Positions 17,917 to 26,798 of a DNA stretch of 64,000 nucleotides are shown piece after piece. The position numbers and the translations under genes were made by a program. Under the pieces are notes generated by a model. That model saw nothing but the letters and a program-made list of their open reading frames with translations, had not been told where the DNA came from and did no database searches. The stretch spans positions 124,001 through 188,000 of the forward strand of contig NZ_JAMQPN010000005.1 of assembly GCF_026151655.1 (NCBI RefSeq), read 5' to 3'. This DNA comes from Leptospira soteropolitanensis. Its GTDB lineage: Bacteria; Spirochaetota; Leptospiria; Leptospirales; Leptospiraceae. Each line of letters opens with the position of its first letter. Within the stretch, counting starts at the first letter, position 1.

Positions 17917-19362
17917 ATGGAAGAATATAAACTTTGGATTGATGGGAAATGGACAAATACAAGTGGCGGGAAACTTATGGACATCGAAGACCCTGCCACT
18001 GGCAAAAAAATTGCGAAGGTCATTGATGCAAGTGTGGCCGATGTCGACAAAGCAGCTCAAGCGGCTCACAAAGCTTTTTATGATGGAAGATGGTCTGGAC
18101 TTACACCCGGGGAACGATCCAAAGCCATTTGGAAACTCGCAGATCTTTTAGAAGAAAAAACAATAGAGTTTGCAAAAGCGGAATCTCTCAATGCAGGAAA
18201 ACCTTATAAAAACTTGAGTTTGGCAGGAGATATTCCTTTTGCTGTCGATAACATTCGTTTTTTTGCAACAGCGGCTCGAGATGTACATGGAAGTCGAGCA
18301 AACGAATACCAACCTGGGTATACATCTATCCTTCGAAGGGAACCTGTTGGTGTTGTGGGTCAAATTGCTCCTTGGAATTATCCACTTCTTATGGCCGTTT
18401 GGAAATTTGGACCTGCTCTTGCCGCAGGTTGCACGATCATTCTAAAGCCAGCTCCTGGAACTCCAATCACCACACTTATGTTAGCTGAACTAACAAAAAT
18501 AGCAGGGATTCCTGATGGAGTCATCAATATTGTCACTGGTGGAAATGCCACAGGACAAGCCATTGTAGATCATCCCCTTGTAAGAATGGTTTCTCTCACT
18601 GGATCAACGGGAACAGGAAAAAACATTATGAAGTCCGCCTCTGATTCTTTAAAACGAGTGCATTTAGAACTCGGAGGAAAAGCGCCACTCCTAGTTTTCG
18701 ATGATGTGGATATCAACCTATTTGCCGCAAAAGCTGCGTTTGGTGCTACTTGCAATTCAGGGCAAGACTGCACTGCCGCCACAAGAATTCTTGTTCCCCA
18801 ATCGTTACAGAAAAAAATTACAGATGCAGTTGTCGATGCAATGAAAGCGGTAAATGTTGGTGATCCCTTCAACGACAAAACCGAAATGGGACCGCTGATC
18901 TCGGCCGTCCACCGCGAACGAGTCTTTGGATTTATGGATAGAGCCAAGAAAGAAGGAGCCAAAATTCTTACCGGAGGATCAGTACCCAAAGGCTTAGACA
19001 ATGGATATTTTTTTGAACCGACTGTCATCACAGATGTAAAACAAAACTACGACGTTGTGCAAAATGAAATCTTTGGGCCTGTTCTTACGATCCAAACGTA
19101 TGAAAAAGAAGAAGAAGGAATTAAACTTGCAAACGATGTAAACTATGGTCTCGCCTCTTCCATTTGGACTAAGGACATAGCACGCGCTATGCGAGTATCC
19201 AAACAATTGGAATTTGGAACAGTTTGGGTCAATGATCACCTTCCACTAGCTTCGGAAACACCTCATGGTGGATTTAAACAATCCGGATTTGGAAAAGATC
19301 TCTCCATCGAATCAGTAGGTGATTACTTAATCACAAAACATGTAATGGTGGGAGGAGTTTAA
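17917..19362 (+). CDS. patD: Gamma-aminobutyraldehyde dehydrogenase, PatD-like
   Basis: A 481-residue aldehyde dehydrogenase. Compared with gabD it carries the PatD (YdcW) hallmarks: APWNYPLLMAVWKFGPALAAG, VRMVSLTGSTGTGK, HLELGGKAPLLVFDD (catalytic Glu ~252) and CNSGQDCTAATRILV (catalytic Cys ~286), ending in TKHVMVGG. It would oxidise 4-aminobutyraldehyde, the product of putrescine transamination, to GABA. It starts seven bases after gabT, so gabD-gabT-patD form one transcript that runs the putrescine route backward order. Substrate is inferred from family and from the divergent polyamine transporter. Confidence 0.87.
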   Translation: MEEYKLWIDGKWTNTSGGKLMDIEDPATGKKIAKVIDASVADVDKAAQAAHKAFYDGRWSGLTPGERSKAIWKLADLLEEKTIEFAKAESLNAGKPYKNLSLAGDIPFAVDNIRFFATAARDVHGSRANEYQPGYTSILRREPVGVVGQIAPWNYPLLMAVWKFGPALAAGCTIILKPAPGTPITTLMLAELTKIAGIPDGVINIVTGGNATGQAIVDHPLVRMVSLTGSTGTGKNIMKSASDSLKRVHLELGGKAPLLVFDDVDINLFAAKAAFGATCNSGQDCTAATRILVPQSLQKKITDAVVDAMKAVNVGDPFNDKTEMGPLISAVHRERVFGFMDRAKKEGAKILTGGSVPKGLDNGYFFEPTVITDVKQNYDVVQNEIFGPVLTIQTYEKEEEGIKLANDVNYGLASSIWTKDIARAMRVSKQLEFGTVWVNDHLPLASETPHGGFKQSGFGKDLSIESVGDYLITKHVMVGGV

Positions 19363-19385
19363 TTTCTCTTTACAAATAGGAAGAA

Positions 19386-19414
19386 TCGGATGTCTAAGGG
19401 GCTATGGCATCCGA
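19386..19414 (+). promoter_or_regulatory. Hairpin enclosing the DUF389 ribosome site and start codon
   Basis: The perfect 7-base inverted repeat TCGGATG (19386-19392) and CATCCGA (19408-19414) leaves a 15-base loop that contains the ribosome site AAGGGG and the ATG at 19404. Such a fold could modulate initiation. There is no U-tract, so it is not a terminator for the gab operon. Significance is untested. Confidence 0.35.
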
Positions 19415-20711
19415 AAAAAATCCGATTGTTTCCTTTTTTGAATGGTTGGCTCCAAGATTCCATCTTCTAGATGACTTGGACAAACCTGGCACTATCGAAT
19501 CAGTACAAAAAGGTGCGGAACTAAGAGGTTCCAACCTTTGGACTTTGATTTTTGCCATTTTTATTGCAAGCATTGGTCTTAACGTCAACTCCACGGCCGT
19601 CATCATTGGGGCGATGCTTGTATCACCACTAATGGGACCCATAGTGGGAATTGGATTTGCCGCCGCCACAAACGACTTTGACAATTTAAAAAAATTTCTT
19701 AGAACTCTTTCCGTGGCAACGATTGCAAGTATTGCCACTTCCTTTATTTACTTTTCCCTTTCACCAATTAACGAAGCTCAGTCGGAACTATTAGCAAGAA
19801 CTTCACCCACAATTTACGATGCTCTGATTGCGATCTTTGGTGGTGCCACAGGAATCATTGCCAATACCAGAAAAGAGAAAGGTACAGCCATTGCAGGAGT
19901 TGCGATTGCAACAGCCCTTATGCCTCCCCTCTGCACCGCAGGATATGGATTATCACAAGGGAACTGGACTTATTTTTTGGGAGCCACATACCTATTTTTA
20001 ATCAATTCCATTTTCATCGCCATCACTACTTTTATTTTTGTTCGCTATATGGAATTTCCGAAAGTGAGTTGGGGATTATATAAAGAAAAAGAACGAAAGG
20101 TAAAAATTTATTTGGCTCTATTTACCCTCATTCTCATCATTCCATCAATTTTTACTGCTTATCAAATCGTACGGTCATCCTACTTTAAAGGAAAAGCCTC
20201 TGAGTTTATTCGTAACGAAATTTTAATAGATAACCGCAGAATTTTGGAAAAAGAAATTACATATCAAAAAAATCCCAAAATCGAACTCACAATCATTGGT
20301 CCAAAAATTGACGAAAACAAAGAAAAAGAATTACAAAGTAAATTAAAATATTACAATATTGAAAATACAAAACTCATCTTACACCAGGATCTCTCTTCCT
20401 CCAATATAGATAATTTAAAATACGAAATCCTATCTGAAATCTACAAATCCAACACAAACTATACCCAAATCAATACAGAGATGATAGCAAAAGAGATCCA
20501 AATATTTTTCCCGAATCTTATCTCGGCAAGCTTCACAAAGACAAAAAAATTTGACATGAACCAAAACATCTATGTAGACACAAATATTTTTGATTCGGAA
20601 TGGACAAAACTCCCAACAGAGAATGACAAAAAGAAATTAGAACAATACATCGAAATCAGAACTGGAGAAAAACAATTAGAACTGATTACAAGAGAAGTGT
20701 TAAAAAACTAA
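19404..20711 (+). CDS. DUF389 family integral membrane protein
   Basis: A 435-residue protein with about six membrane segments in residues ~45-265 and a hydrophilic C-terminal ~160 residues. The conserved core NLWTLIFAIFIASIGLNVNS and AVIIGAMLVSPLMGPIVGIG is diagnostic of the DUF389/TIGR00341 family, whose function is unknown; proximity of charged membrane residues has led to suggestions of transport. The Lys/Asn-rich tail (e.g. EKELQSKLKYYNIENTKLIL) is much more AT-rich than the membrane part. It lies 41 bases after the gab operon and could be read through from it. Confidence 0.85.
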   Translation: MASEKNPIVSFFEWLAPRFHLLDDLDKPGTIESVQKGAELRGSNLWTLIFAIFIASIGLNVNSTAVIIGAMLVSPLMGPIVGIGFAAATNDFDNLKKFLRTLSVATIASIATSFIYFSLSPINEAQSELLARTSPTIYDALIAIFGGATGIIANTRKEKGTAIAGVAIATALMPPLCTAGYGLSQGNWTYFLGATYLFLINSIFIAITTFIFVRYMEFPKVSWGLYKEKERKVKIYLALFTLILIIPSIFTAYQIVRSSYFKGKASEFIRNEILIDNRRILEKEITYQKNPKIELTIIGPKIDENKEKELQSKLKYYNIENTKLILHQDLSSSNIDNLKYEILSEIYKSNTNYTQINTEMIAKEIQIFFPNLISASFTKTKKFDMNQNIYVDTNIFDSEWTKLPTENDKKKLEQYIEIRTGEKQLELITREVLKN

Positions 20712-20742
20712 AATAGATTCAAGAAGAGACATCGAATCTATT
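20712..20742. terminator. Hairpin between converging genes
   Basis: AATAGATTC (20712-20720) pairs with GAATCTATT (20734-20742) around a 13-base loop. On the minus strand the stem is followed by TTTTAGTTTTTT, so it probably ends transcription of the 20769-21416 gene; on the plus strand it lies directly behind the DUF389 stop but lacks a good T-run. Confidence 0.5.
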
Positions 20743-20743
20743 G

Positions 20744-20780
20744 TCCTTAGTTTGTGTTTGGGATGAATTTAAACTAAGGA
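20744..20780. repeat. Inverted repeat spanning a stop codon
   Basis: TCCTTAGTTT (20744-20753) and AAACTAAGGA (20771-20780) are a perfect 10-base inverted repeat with a 17-base loop. The right arm covers the last codons and stop of the minus-strand gene at 20769. Together with the hairpin at 20712-20742 it makes a tandem structure at this convergent junction. Confidence 0.45.
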
Positions 20781-21416
20781 CGCTTGTTTTAAAAAATCTT
20801 TAAAAGTATCGATGTCTTTTGTGAAAAAAACTGGTTTGGGTGCTTTTGTTTCCTTCAAAAGAAACACTATCCCTTGGTTGTGAAGAACTACTTGGTCTAA
20901 TTCGTCAGGTGTGTAAGTATAAGTAACATTTCCTGAATGAAACAAAAACTTTCCATTTTCTTCACGTAAACTTCCCGAACCAATCCGTTTGAAGTTCTTA
21001 AGACCATCTTCCATAGATTCAATGTCTGAGGCTTCCTCACCAAACGTAAGTTTACCGGAATAATCCAAAAACAAAGTTCCCTCAATTTGAAATCTGCTTT
21101 CTTTCGGTGCAGGTGGTTCCTCTTCCAAATTTCCATCTTCTGTTGGCAATAAAACTTCCGATTTTTGAACTACAGAAGGGGTTACTTCCTCTGGTAAAGA
21201 GTAGGAAATATGGCGATCATCAGAAATGGCACGTTCCTTTCTAATTCTCTCATCTAATTGTGGCGAAACAGAAGGGCCTTGTGGCATTCGGTACGGGCTC
21301 GGGCTTTGCGGTTTTCTCTGTGGGTAGGTTGTAGGTTTTGCTTTTTGTGGAGAAAGGGCTACGTACAAAAAACATAGAACACCCACAAGAATCATAGCAA
21401 AGGCTGCAAACAACAT
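20769..21416 (-). CDS. Membrane-anchored hypothetical protein
   Basis: A 215-residue protein I cannot assign. Residues ~1-20 are a hydrophobic anchor (MLFAAFAMILVGVLCFLYVAL), then a Pro/Ser/Arg-rich linker (~25-100) and a compact C-terminal domain (~105-215) with alternating strands, e.g. GTLFLDYSGKLTFGEEA and KFLFHSGNVTYTYTPDEL. The layout suggests a small globular domain held at the membrane by a disordered tether. It is divergent from the PpiD/SurA-like gene, with only 85 bases between start codons, and convergent with DUF389. Confidence 0.7.
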   Translation of the reverse strand: MLFAAFAMILVGVLCFLYVALSPQKAKPTTYPQRKPQSPSPYRMPQGPSVSPQLDERIRKERAISDDRHISYSLPEEVTPSVVQKSEVLLPTEDGNLEEEPPAPKESRFQIEGTLFLDYSGKLTFGEEASDIESMEDGLKNFKRIGSGSLREENGKFLFHSGNVTYTYTPDELDQVVLHNQGIVFLLKETKAPKPVFFTKDIDTFKDFLKQASLV

Positions 21417-21501
21417 ACTACCTATATTATCTTGCCAAACGGCGATTCCCTTGATTACATTTTTTCTTTACAAGGGTTTCGAAAACGGAAACCCTTCCTT
21501 T

Positions 21502-22743
21502 ATGTTCGAAGAAGAACCCTCTACTCTCAAAGAAAAAATCTATCGTGCGATTATTGCCCTCTTTTTATTCATTTTGGTCGGAACCCTTATCATCACATTT
21601 TTGCCTGGGGACGCAGAACAAAGCCTTGTAGGTGCCATTACAGGCCAAAATTCGACAAAGGCCGGAACCATAGCAGGTCGAAGTATCCCCGTGGACTACT
21701 TCAATGCAGCCAAACGCGACTGTTACTACCGCTACCAACAATATGGCCGTGAAACCGCTCAAAACCCAGAACTTCTCAATTCTTGTGCTTATTCTACGGT
21801 TCGGGAAATCTATATTGCAAACGACATTGCTACGGCCGTTGGATTCCAAGTTTCCGAAATTAGCATCAAACGAGAGATGTCTAGGCAAGCAAGGGAAGTT
21901 CATAAAGAATCCGTTTCCCAAGCCGGGTATGGAGAAGAAGATTCTCGTTCGCTCACAGAGATTTACCAACAAATTTACCGATCGGCACCGATGAATTACC
22001 GCATCGATTCTGCCACAGGATACGCTCTTTATCCGAACTTTTTAGACCAACTCCTCACTCCTTCGGAAAATGAGCTAGAGTTGGAAGATGAAGCCAAACG
22101 TGCTAAAATTTCTTTTCGAATCGTTGCCGTCTCCGAAGTCAATTTACTCAATGCGGTCGAAGCCAAAATCAATATTTCAGACGCAGAACTAATGAAAGAG
22201 TACGAAAAAGAAAAAAAAGAAGGATCACTTGCCAAAGATCCTTCTGGAAACTTTGTGAGCTTCGAATCAAGAAAACCACTTTTGCTTTCCAAACTAAAAT
22301 TTGATCGGAAAAGAAAGGAAGTCGAAGCATGGAAAGGTCGAATTTCTGCAAAAATTTCCGAGCCAAATGCTTTGGAAGCCATTGCTCAGGAAACTCTCCA
22401 ACCAATAGAGACAGTTTCTAATGTTTCCTTATCTGATTTAAAACTTGTCACTTCGAACCGTGGCAATAGCTACCGTTTGGCGAACTCTGCCAAATTTTGG
22501 GAAACTCTAGCCAATGATCCGTTTTCCAAAAAAACGGTAGTGGGACCTTTTTCTGATAACGACAAACAGGTTTATGTAGAGTTTGGGGACTTAACTTACG
22601 GACAAACCACAGCCAAAAAACCGTCTGACCAAGCTGCAGATTTTTTGAAACAAAGGCAACTTCTTAGCTTTTTTCTTGAAATAAACCAGTCCCTAGCAGC
22701 AGAATACAACGTAGAGAAAAAAGGCCTTCTCTCTTTAGAATAA
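21502..22743 (+). CDS. Membrane-anchored SurA/PpiD-type N-terminal domain protein
   Basis: About 413 residues from ATG 21502 (MFEEEPSTLKEKI). I reject the longer reading because it begins at TTG 21451 inside the divergent promoter region. One membrane segment (~11-33: IYRAIIALFLFILVGTLII) follows a short cytoplasmic tail, then AGRSIPVDYFNAAKRDCYYRYQ, which has the layout of SurA_N/PpiD chaperones (an extended strand, then helices). A parvulin-type catalytic domain is not obvious, so it may be a chaperone without isomerase activity. Probably a periplasmic folding factor anchored in the inner membrane. The CheX-like gene begins directly after its stop (TAAATG). Confidence 0.68.
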   Translation: MFEEEPSTLKEKIYRAIIALFLFILVGTLIITFLPGDAEQSLVGAITGQNSTKAGTIAGRSIPVDYFNAAKRDCYYRYQQYGRETAQNPELLNSCAYSTVREIYIANDIATAVGFQVSEISIKREMSRQAREVHKESVSQAGYGEEDSRSLTEIYQQIYRSAPMNYRIDSATGYALYPNFLDQLLTPSENELELEDEAKRAKISFRIVAVSEVNLLNAVEAKINISDAELMKEYEKEKKEGSLAKDPSGNFVSFESRKPLLLSKLKFDRKRKEVEAWKGRISAKISEPNALEAIAQETLQPIETVSNVSLSDLKLVTSNRGNSYRLANSAKFWETLANDPFSKKTVVGPFSDNDKQVYVEFGDLTYGQTTAKKPSDQAADFLKQRQLLSFFLEINQSLAAEYNVEKKGLLSLE

Positions 22744-23208
22744 ATGCAAATTAAAGCCGACTTCATCAACCCGTTCCTGGAAGCAGCCACCATCGTTTTT
22801 CGCGATGTCCTACAACAGGATCTCATCCGAGGAAAAATCGGAATCAAAGATTCACCTGCACCGAGTCATGAAATTGCAATCATCATTGGCGTAGTAGGTT
22901 CTTTTAGTGGTGAAGTGGTTTATAGTATGAACCTCGATGCTGCCTACAAAATATCTCGCAAACTGGTTCCAGGTCTTTCTGATGATGATGTCAAAAACGA
23001 GTACAAAGACATCCTCGGTGAGATCGCCAACATGACTACAGGTAATGCGATGAATATTTTTACATCGGCAGGCCAATCTGTAGAGATTACAACTCCGAAC
23101 ATCCAAGAAACAAACAACACTTCTGTAAGGTTTAACAAAAAACCAACACTCTCCATCAACTTATATTCTAAATTTGGACGAATCGAAGTAAACGTTGCGA
23201 TTGCTTAA
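22744..23208 (+). CDS. CheX-family chemotaxis phosphatase
   Basis: A 154-residue CheC/CheX-family protein. The consensus phosphatase helix is present in EYKDILGEIANMTTGNAMNIF (Glu and Asn in the ExxN arrangement, ~96-110). CheX dephosphorylates CheY-P; in spirochaetes it is an important partner for switching flagellar rotation. Members of this family without chemotaxis links also exist, and no che gene is nearby. It starts right after the stop of the SurA/PpiD-like gene, so the two are co-translated. Confidence 0.82.
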   Translation: MQIKADFINPFLEAATIVFRDVLQQDLIRGKIGIKDSPAPSHEIAIIIGVVGSFSGEVVYSMNLDAAYKISRKLVPGLSDDDVKNEYKDILGEIANMTTGNAMNIFTSAGQSVEITTPNIQETNNTSVRFNKKPTLSINLYSKFGRIEVNVAIA

Positions 23209-23218
23209 AATCTTAGTC

Positions 23219-24157
23219 TTAAATAGAAGAACCTAAAACCCGCATTCTTTCGCGGGTTTCTTTTTTAAAATCATATCCTGGAACCGTTGTTTTTCCCTCC
23301 ACTCCATTCATATAGAGCTGGTAGTATTTTAAAGAACGTTCTAAATCCCTTTCGTCCCAACTACTCTCATAAATTTTACCTAAGTAATAATGAGCAGGAA
23401 GATACTCCGCTGATTCTTTAAAATTTTTAATGATATTCACCAATTGGTGAGCTGCAGAACGAAATTCCTTTTTGCGAATAAGAAGGATTGCCATCGCATA
23501 ATGTGATCTAGGTGTGAGTTCTGGATGTTTTGGATACTCTGTAACAAGTTTTAGATATTCTTTGTAAGCCTTTTCTTCCGATTCAGTGTTCCCAATCCGA
23601 TCCAAAGAACGTGCCAGTTCAAATTGCGTTTTAATTTTGAGATCTGGATCTTCTTGTTTTTCAACAAGTGCTGTCGAATCTTTATCGTTGCCATCCAAAC
23701 CAAACAAATTAGTATTCTCAACCCGAGAGAACTTTGCAACATCTCCTTCCTTTCCATAAGAGTCAGCAAATTCGGATTCGGCGGATTTTTTCTGGTCTCT
23801 TGTCAAATAGGCCTTACCTTTTTGAAAAGATGCTAGAGAAGGATCAATGACTTCCTTCTTTTTTTTCTTTTTCTCTACTGGTTTAGATTTTGTTGTAACA
23901 GAGATTTGGTTGTCTGCTGCAACTGCTGATGAAGGTGTTTTCGAATTTATTTCTGTAGATGTAGATGGCTGAAATTTTGAATTAGAGTTATCATTGTTCC
24001 AAGTTTCAGGAAATGGCAAAAACAATTCAGTTGTTTGAGCATGTAGCGAAAAAATATCTCCCATACTCAAAAGAGGAAATAAAACAATCACAAGGAAACT
24101 AGATCTTTCGATCAAAACTCGAAATCTAGAAGTAAAAAACAGGAATTTCCCCTTCAT
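23219..24157 (-). CDS. TPR-repeat secreted protein
   Basis: A 312-residue protein with an N-terminal hydrophobic segment (~19-42, ending near SLHAQ, a likely signal peptidase site). A low-complexity region contains KKKKKKE (~97). The C-terminal half (~170-300) has TPR-like units, e.g. TQFELARSLDRIGNTESEEKAY and SHYAMAILLIRKKEFRSAAHQL. It probably acts as a periplasmic scaffold. The start overlaps the stop of the 24154-24888 gene by four bases, making it the third gene of the OmpA-propeller operon. Function is unknown. Confidence 0.75.
   Translation of the reverse strand: MKGKFLFFTSRFRVLIERSSFLVIVLFPLLSMGDIFSLHAQTTELFLPFPETWNNDNSNSKFQPSTSTEINSKTPSSAVAADNQISVTTKSKPVEKKKKKKEVIDPSLASFQKGKAYLTRDQKKSAESEFADSYGKEGDVAKFSRVENTNLFGLDGNDKDSTALVEKQEDPDLKIKTQFELARSLDRIGNTESEEKAYKEYLKLVTEYPKHPELTPRSHYAMAILLIRKKEFRSAAHQLVNIIKNFKESAEYLPAHYYLGKIYESSWDERDLERSLKYYQLYMNGVEGKTTVPGYDFKKETRERMRVLGSSI
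23236..23266 (+). terminator. Intrinsic terminator of the cheX transcript, inside the converging gene
   Basis: AAACCCGC (23236-23243) pairs with GCGGGTTT (23252-23259) across an 8-base loop, followed by CTTTTTT. It lies within the last codons of the convergent TPR gene. The opposite strand also has GCGGGTTTT, so it may act in both directions. Confidence 0.75.
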
Positions 24158-24888
24158 CGTAAGTTCTTTGGAATTCGCTCTAAACTTCTTGGTTTCCCGA
24201 GACCTTCACTTGCTTCAGGAGGTTTCGGCAACTTTAAAGTTTCCAAATTTTTCTCCTCGTTTTTTGCCTTCACTTTCTTTTCTAAGTCAGACACCCGTTC
24301 CAACATTTTTTGCATCCGAAGTTCAGAATCGGAATCTGAATCCAAACCAGATTTTGTATCTTCTTTTGGGACTGCCGGTTGGATATCAATAGGCGATGGG
24401 ATCAATCCATCACCTGACGGAGTGTAGATGGGAGGAACCGAAGTATCTTCTGCTTTACGATTTCTAAAGTCATATTCCTTTCCTAAAAAATCTTGTTCTT
24501 CAGGGATTGTATCGTGTGTGTAACCATTTGATTCCCTTTCACTGATAAAATCAAATTGCATCCGACGGTTGGATTCATATTTTAAATCTTCAGGATCAGA
24601 CATACGAACGTCTTTACGTTTTCGATTGTAATCTCTTTCAATCTCCGTTAAAAATAAACTTCGAGTATCTTGGGCCAGTTGCATCCCTTGCGGTTTTGCA
24701 TTTTCCCAACCATTGGTCCAACCCACATAAATTGCCATAATAAGAAAAAAAACAAAAAGTGAAATGGCAATTTTCTTAAGCAGGTCTTGTACTTGAGGAG
24801 GGATTTTGTCAACAAGTCCATCCACAGCACCCATCATCTTGTGGGTGTCTACATTGACTTTGGGTATATTGATATTTTTAATGTCCAC
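24154..24888 (-). CDS. Single-pass membrane protein of the OmpA operon
   Basis: A 244-residue protein with one clear membrane segment (~41-61: IAISLFVFFLIMAIYVGW) after a short cytoplasmic start. The rest is charged, with a Pro-rich middle (PPIYTPSGDGLIPSPID) and a coiled-coil stretch (MQKMLERVSDLEKKVKAKNEE, ~195-220). I recognise no family. It sits three bases behind the OmpA-domain gene and overlaps the TPR gene, so the three products may work as an envelope-spanning complex. Inferred from operon structure only. Confidence 0.72.
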   Translation of the reverse strand: MDIKNINIPKVNVDTHKMMGAVDGLVDKIPPQVQDLLKKIAISLFVFFLIMAIYVGWTNGWENAKPQGMQLAQDTRSLFLTEIERDYNRKRKDVRMSDPEDLKYESNRRMQFDFISERESNGYTHDTIPEEQDFLGKEYDFRNRKAEDTSVPPIYTPSGDGLIPSPIDIQPAVPKEDTKSGLDSDSDSELRMQKMLERVSDLEKKVKAKNEEKNLETLKLPKPPEASEGLGKPRSLERIPKNLR

Positions 24889-24891
24889 TGG

Positions 24892-26748
24892 TTACTCTTC
24901 CGAAATTTTAAAGACGACCCTTCGGTTTGTCCCGCGACCTTCTTCGGTCTGATTATCCGCAATTGGCACTGTGGGACCAAATCCCACTACAGCAATGCGA
25001 GTTTCTTCTATTTTATGTTTAGACTTTAAATAATTAGCAACCGAATTTGCTCTTTCCAAGGATAACTTTTGGTTGGCCGATTTGGTTCCCAGATTGTCGG
25101 TATGACCCTCAATGAGGATCTTCAAATTCGCAGATTTTCTTAAAATTCCTGCCAATCTGTCTAGTTCTGGCTCCGATTCTTTGGTGAGCTCCGCGGATCG
25201 AAAGGCAAAAAACAAATTGTTCATCACAATTTGATTTCCCTTTTTCAATTTGGGAAGGACAAGTAGGACAGTTTTTTCTTTGTCCTCCTTTTCCTTTCCC
25301 ACCAAATTGAGGTTTTGTGAAACAGGGAGGTATCCTTCTTTCTCTCCATAAAACCCATAGTTTTCCTCATAAGGAAGGATAATGCTAAATTCACCAGTGG
25401 TAGGATCACTGATCGTAGAACCAATGGATTTTTTTCTATTTAATGATTCGTATTGAACATAAGCAGAAAGAGGTTTACCTTCTTCATCTACCACCTTTCC
25501 TTTGATCACAACGACTGGTTCTGGTTGGAAATGATGAGGGATGGCCGCCATATACAATTCCCCTTCGCGAGAAACATAAGCCCAATTCCCCACAGCCGGG
25601 ATACTAAAAAAGTTTACACCTCTTAAGTTAGCGGATAACTCTTGTGGTTCTGACCAAGAAGTCCAAGAATCATTTAACCTTCTTGTGATAAAAATGGATA
25701 TCCCTTCCTTTCTTCCAGAAGAAGAAAAGTATAATGTTTTGTCATCCGGAGCAAGGAAAGGTGCCATTTCCTCTTCAACAGTATTCAAAGTATTTCCTAA
25801 GTTAATTCCCTCTTCGAATACGCCAGAATCATTTTGTAAACTGACATACAAATCCAACTTTCCAAAATTTTTCTTTTGTTGAGCAGAATATAGTAGAGTC
25901 CGACCACTAGAAGCCAATGCCGATCCACCAAATACTTGTTGGTTGGGATTATCTGCCTTTTTATACCAATTATAAAAACTTGGGAAGTTTATGGGGGTGG
26001 GCATAGACCAACCGGTTTCTGTTTTGCGTGTTTTATATAAAGGTGCGCGGTTTTGGATTTTCTCAGTTCTTTCTTTATATTCTGTTTCTAACTTAGTCAA
26101 AACTAGATGAAACTCTTTTGGGTTTTGTGCTTCTCTAGATGCTACTTGAGATTTGTACATCATCTCTCGTTTTAAGTTATCCAATAACTCTTCTTCACCA
26201 AAATTTCCGAAAACAAATAGTTCATTCCCACCGGGAAGAGCAGAAATCACCGCAGAAGGAAATTTATTATTGAGAGGTGTGGGAAGCTGCTCCCCTTGCA
26301 TCCAAAACCCGTATTGGTCTCGTTTGGCGGCCCAAATTTTCTGGGTAGATCGGCCGCCCTCTCTAACAAGGGCAGTCCAAAATAAAATTTTTCCATCGGG
26401 TGTACACTGCGGGTTAAAAGAAAAAAGGCCCCCAGTTACATAACGAGGGATTTTTTTTAAAGTCCAGTCCGGTGTTTTGCCTGATTCAAACGGTTCCATT
26501 TCATACCGAATGGGATTACAGGTTTCACCTTGCACATCACATAACATCCGTATTTTTTTCCCGGCCAAATAAGCTAATTCCTCTTGCAGGACACCTCCAT
26601 GAATACGAAGAACTTGTTTGTCCGTGCGAAGCAGATGGCCTGAATTTAGAAGGTCACCCTCCAAAACCTGGATTCCATTTTTTACACTTTGTGAGCTAAT
26701 GAGCCCATTCCCGAAAAAGAGGAGAATGATAATGAGAATCCGTGCCAT
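24892..26748 (-). CDS. OmpA-domain protein with beta-propeller and regulatory-like domain
   Basis: A 618-residue envelope protein with a signal peptide (~1-20). Residues ~80-400 show WD40-like PD40 repeats, e.g. NPQCTPDGKILFW and DDKTLYFSSSGRKEG. A carboxypeptidase-regulatory-like sandwich follows (KGKVVDEEGKPLSAYVQYES, ~410-500). The last ~110 residues are an OmpA/MotB peptidoglycan-binding domain (IEGHTDNLGTKSANQKLSL, LERANSV). It probably tethers an outer-membrane or periplasmic complex to peptidoglycan. The layout resembles OmpA-propeller proteins found with gliding or secretion machinery in Bacteroidetes, but no such machinery is visible. First gene of a three-gene operon. Confidence 0.88.
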   Translation of the reverse strand: MARILIIILLFFGNGLISSQSVKNGIQVLEGDLLNSGHLLRTDKQVLRIHGGVLQEELAYLAGKKIRMLCDVQGETCNPIRYEMEPFESGKTPDWTLKKIPRYVTGGLFSFNPQCTPDGKILFWTALVREGGRSTQKIWAAKRDQYGFWMQGEQLPTPLNNKFPSAVISALPGGNELFVFGNFGEEELLDNLKREMMYKSQVASREAQNPKEFHLVLTKLETEYKERTEKIQNRAPLYKTRKTETGWSMPTPINFPSFYNWYKKADNPNQQVFGGSALASSGRTLLYSAQQKKNFGKLDLYVSLQNDSGVFEEGINLGNTLNTVEEEMAPFLAPDDKTLYFSSSGRKEGISIFITRRLNDSWTSWSEPQELSANLRGVNFFSIPAVGNWAYVSREGELYMAAIPHHFQPEPVVVIKGKVVDEEGKPLSAYVQYESLNRKKSIGSTISDPTTGEFSIILPYEENYGFYGEKEGYLPVSQNLNLVGKEKEDKEKTVLLVLPKLKKGNQIVMNNLFFAFRSAELTKESEPELDRLAGILRKSANLKILIEGHTDNLGTKSANQKLSLERANSVANYLKSKHKIEETRIAVVGFGPTVPIADNQTEEGRGTNRRVVFKISEE

Positions 26749-26798
26749 ACCATACGAAATGTCGGTTGAAACCTCCGATTCCCTTAGAAAATTGACTT

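Noticed and set aside
18570..19031. A 153-codon minus-strand frame inside patD.
   Set aside because: Overlaps a certain gene on the other strand and has no recognisable domain.
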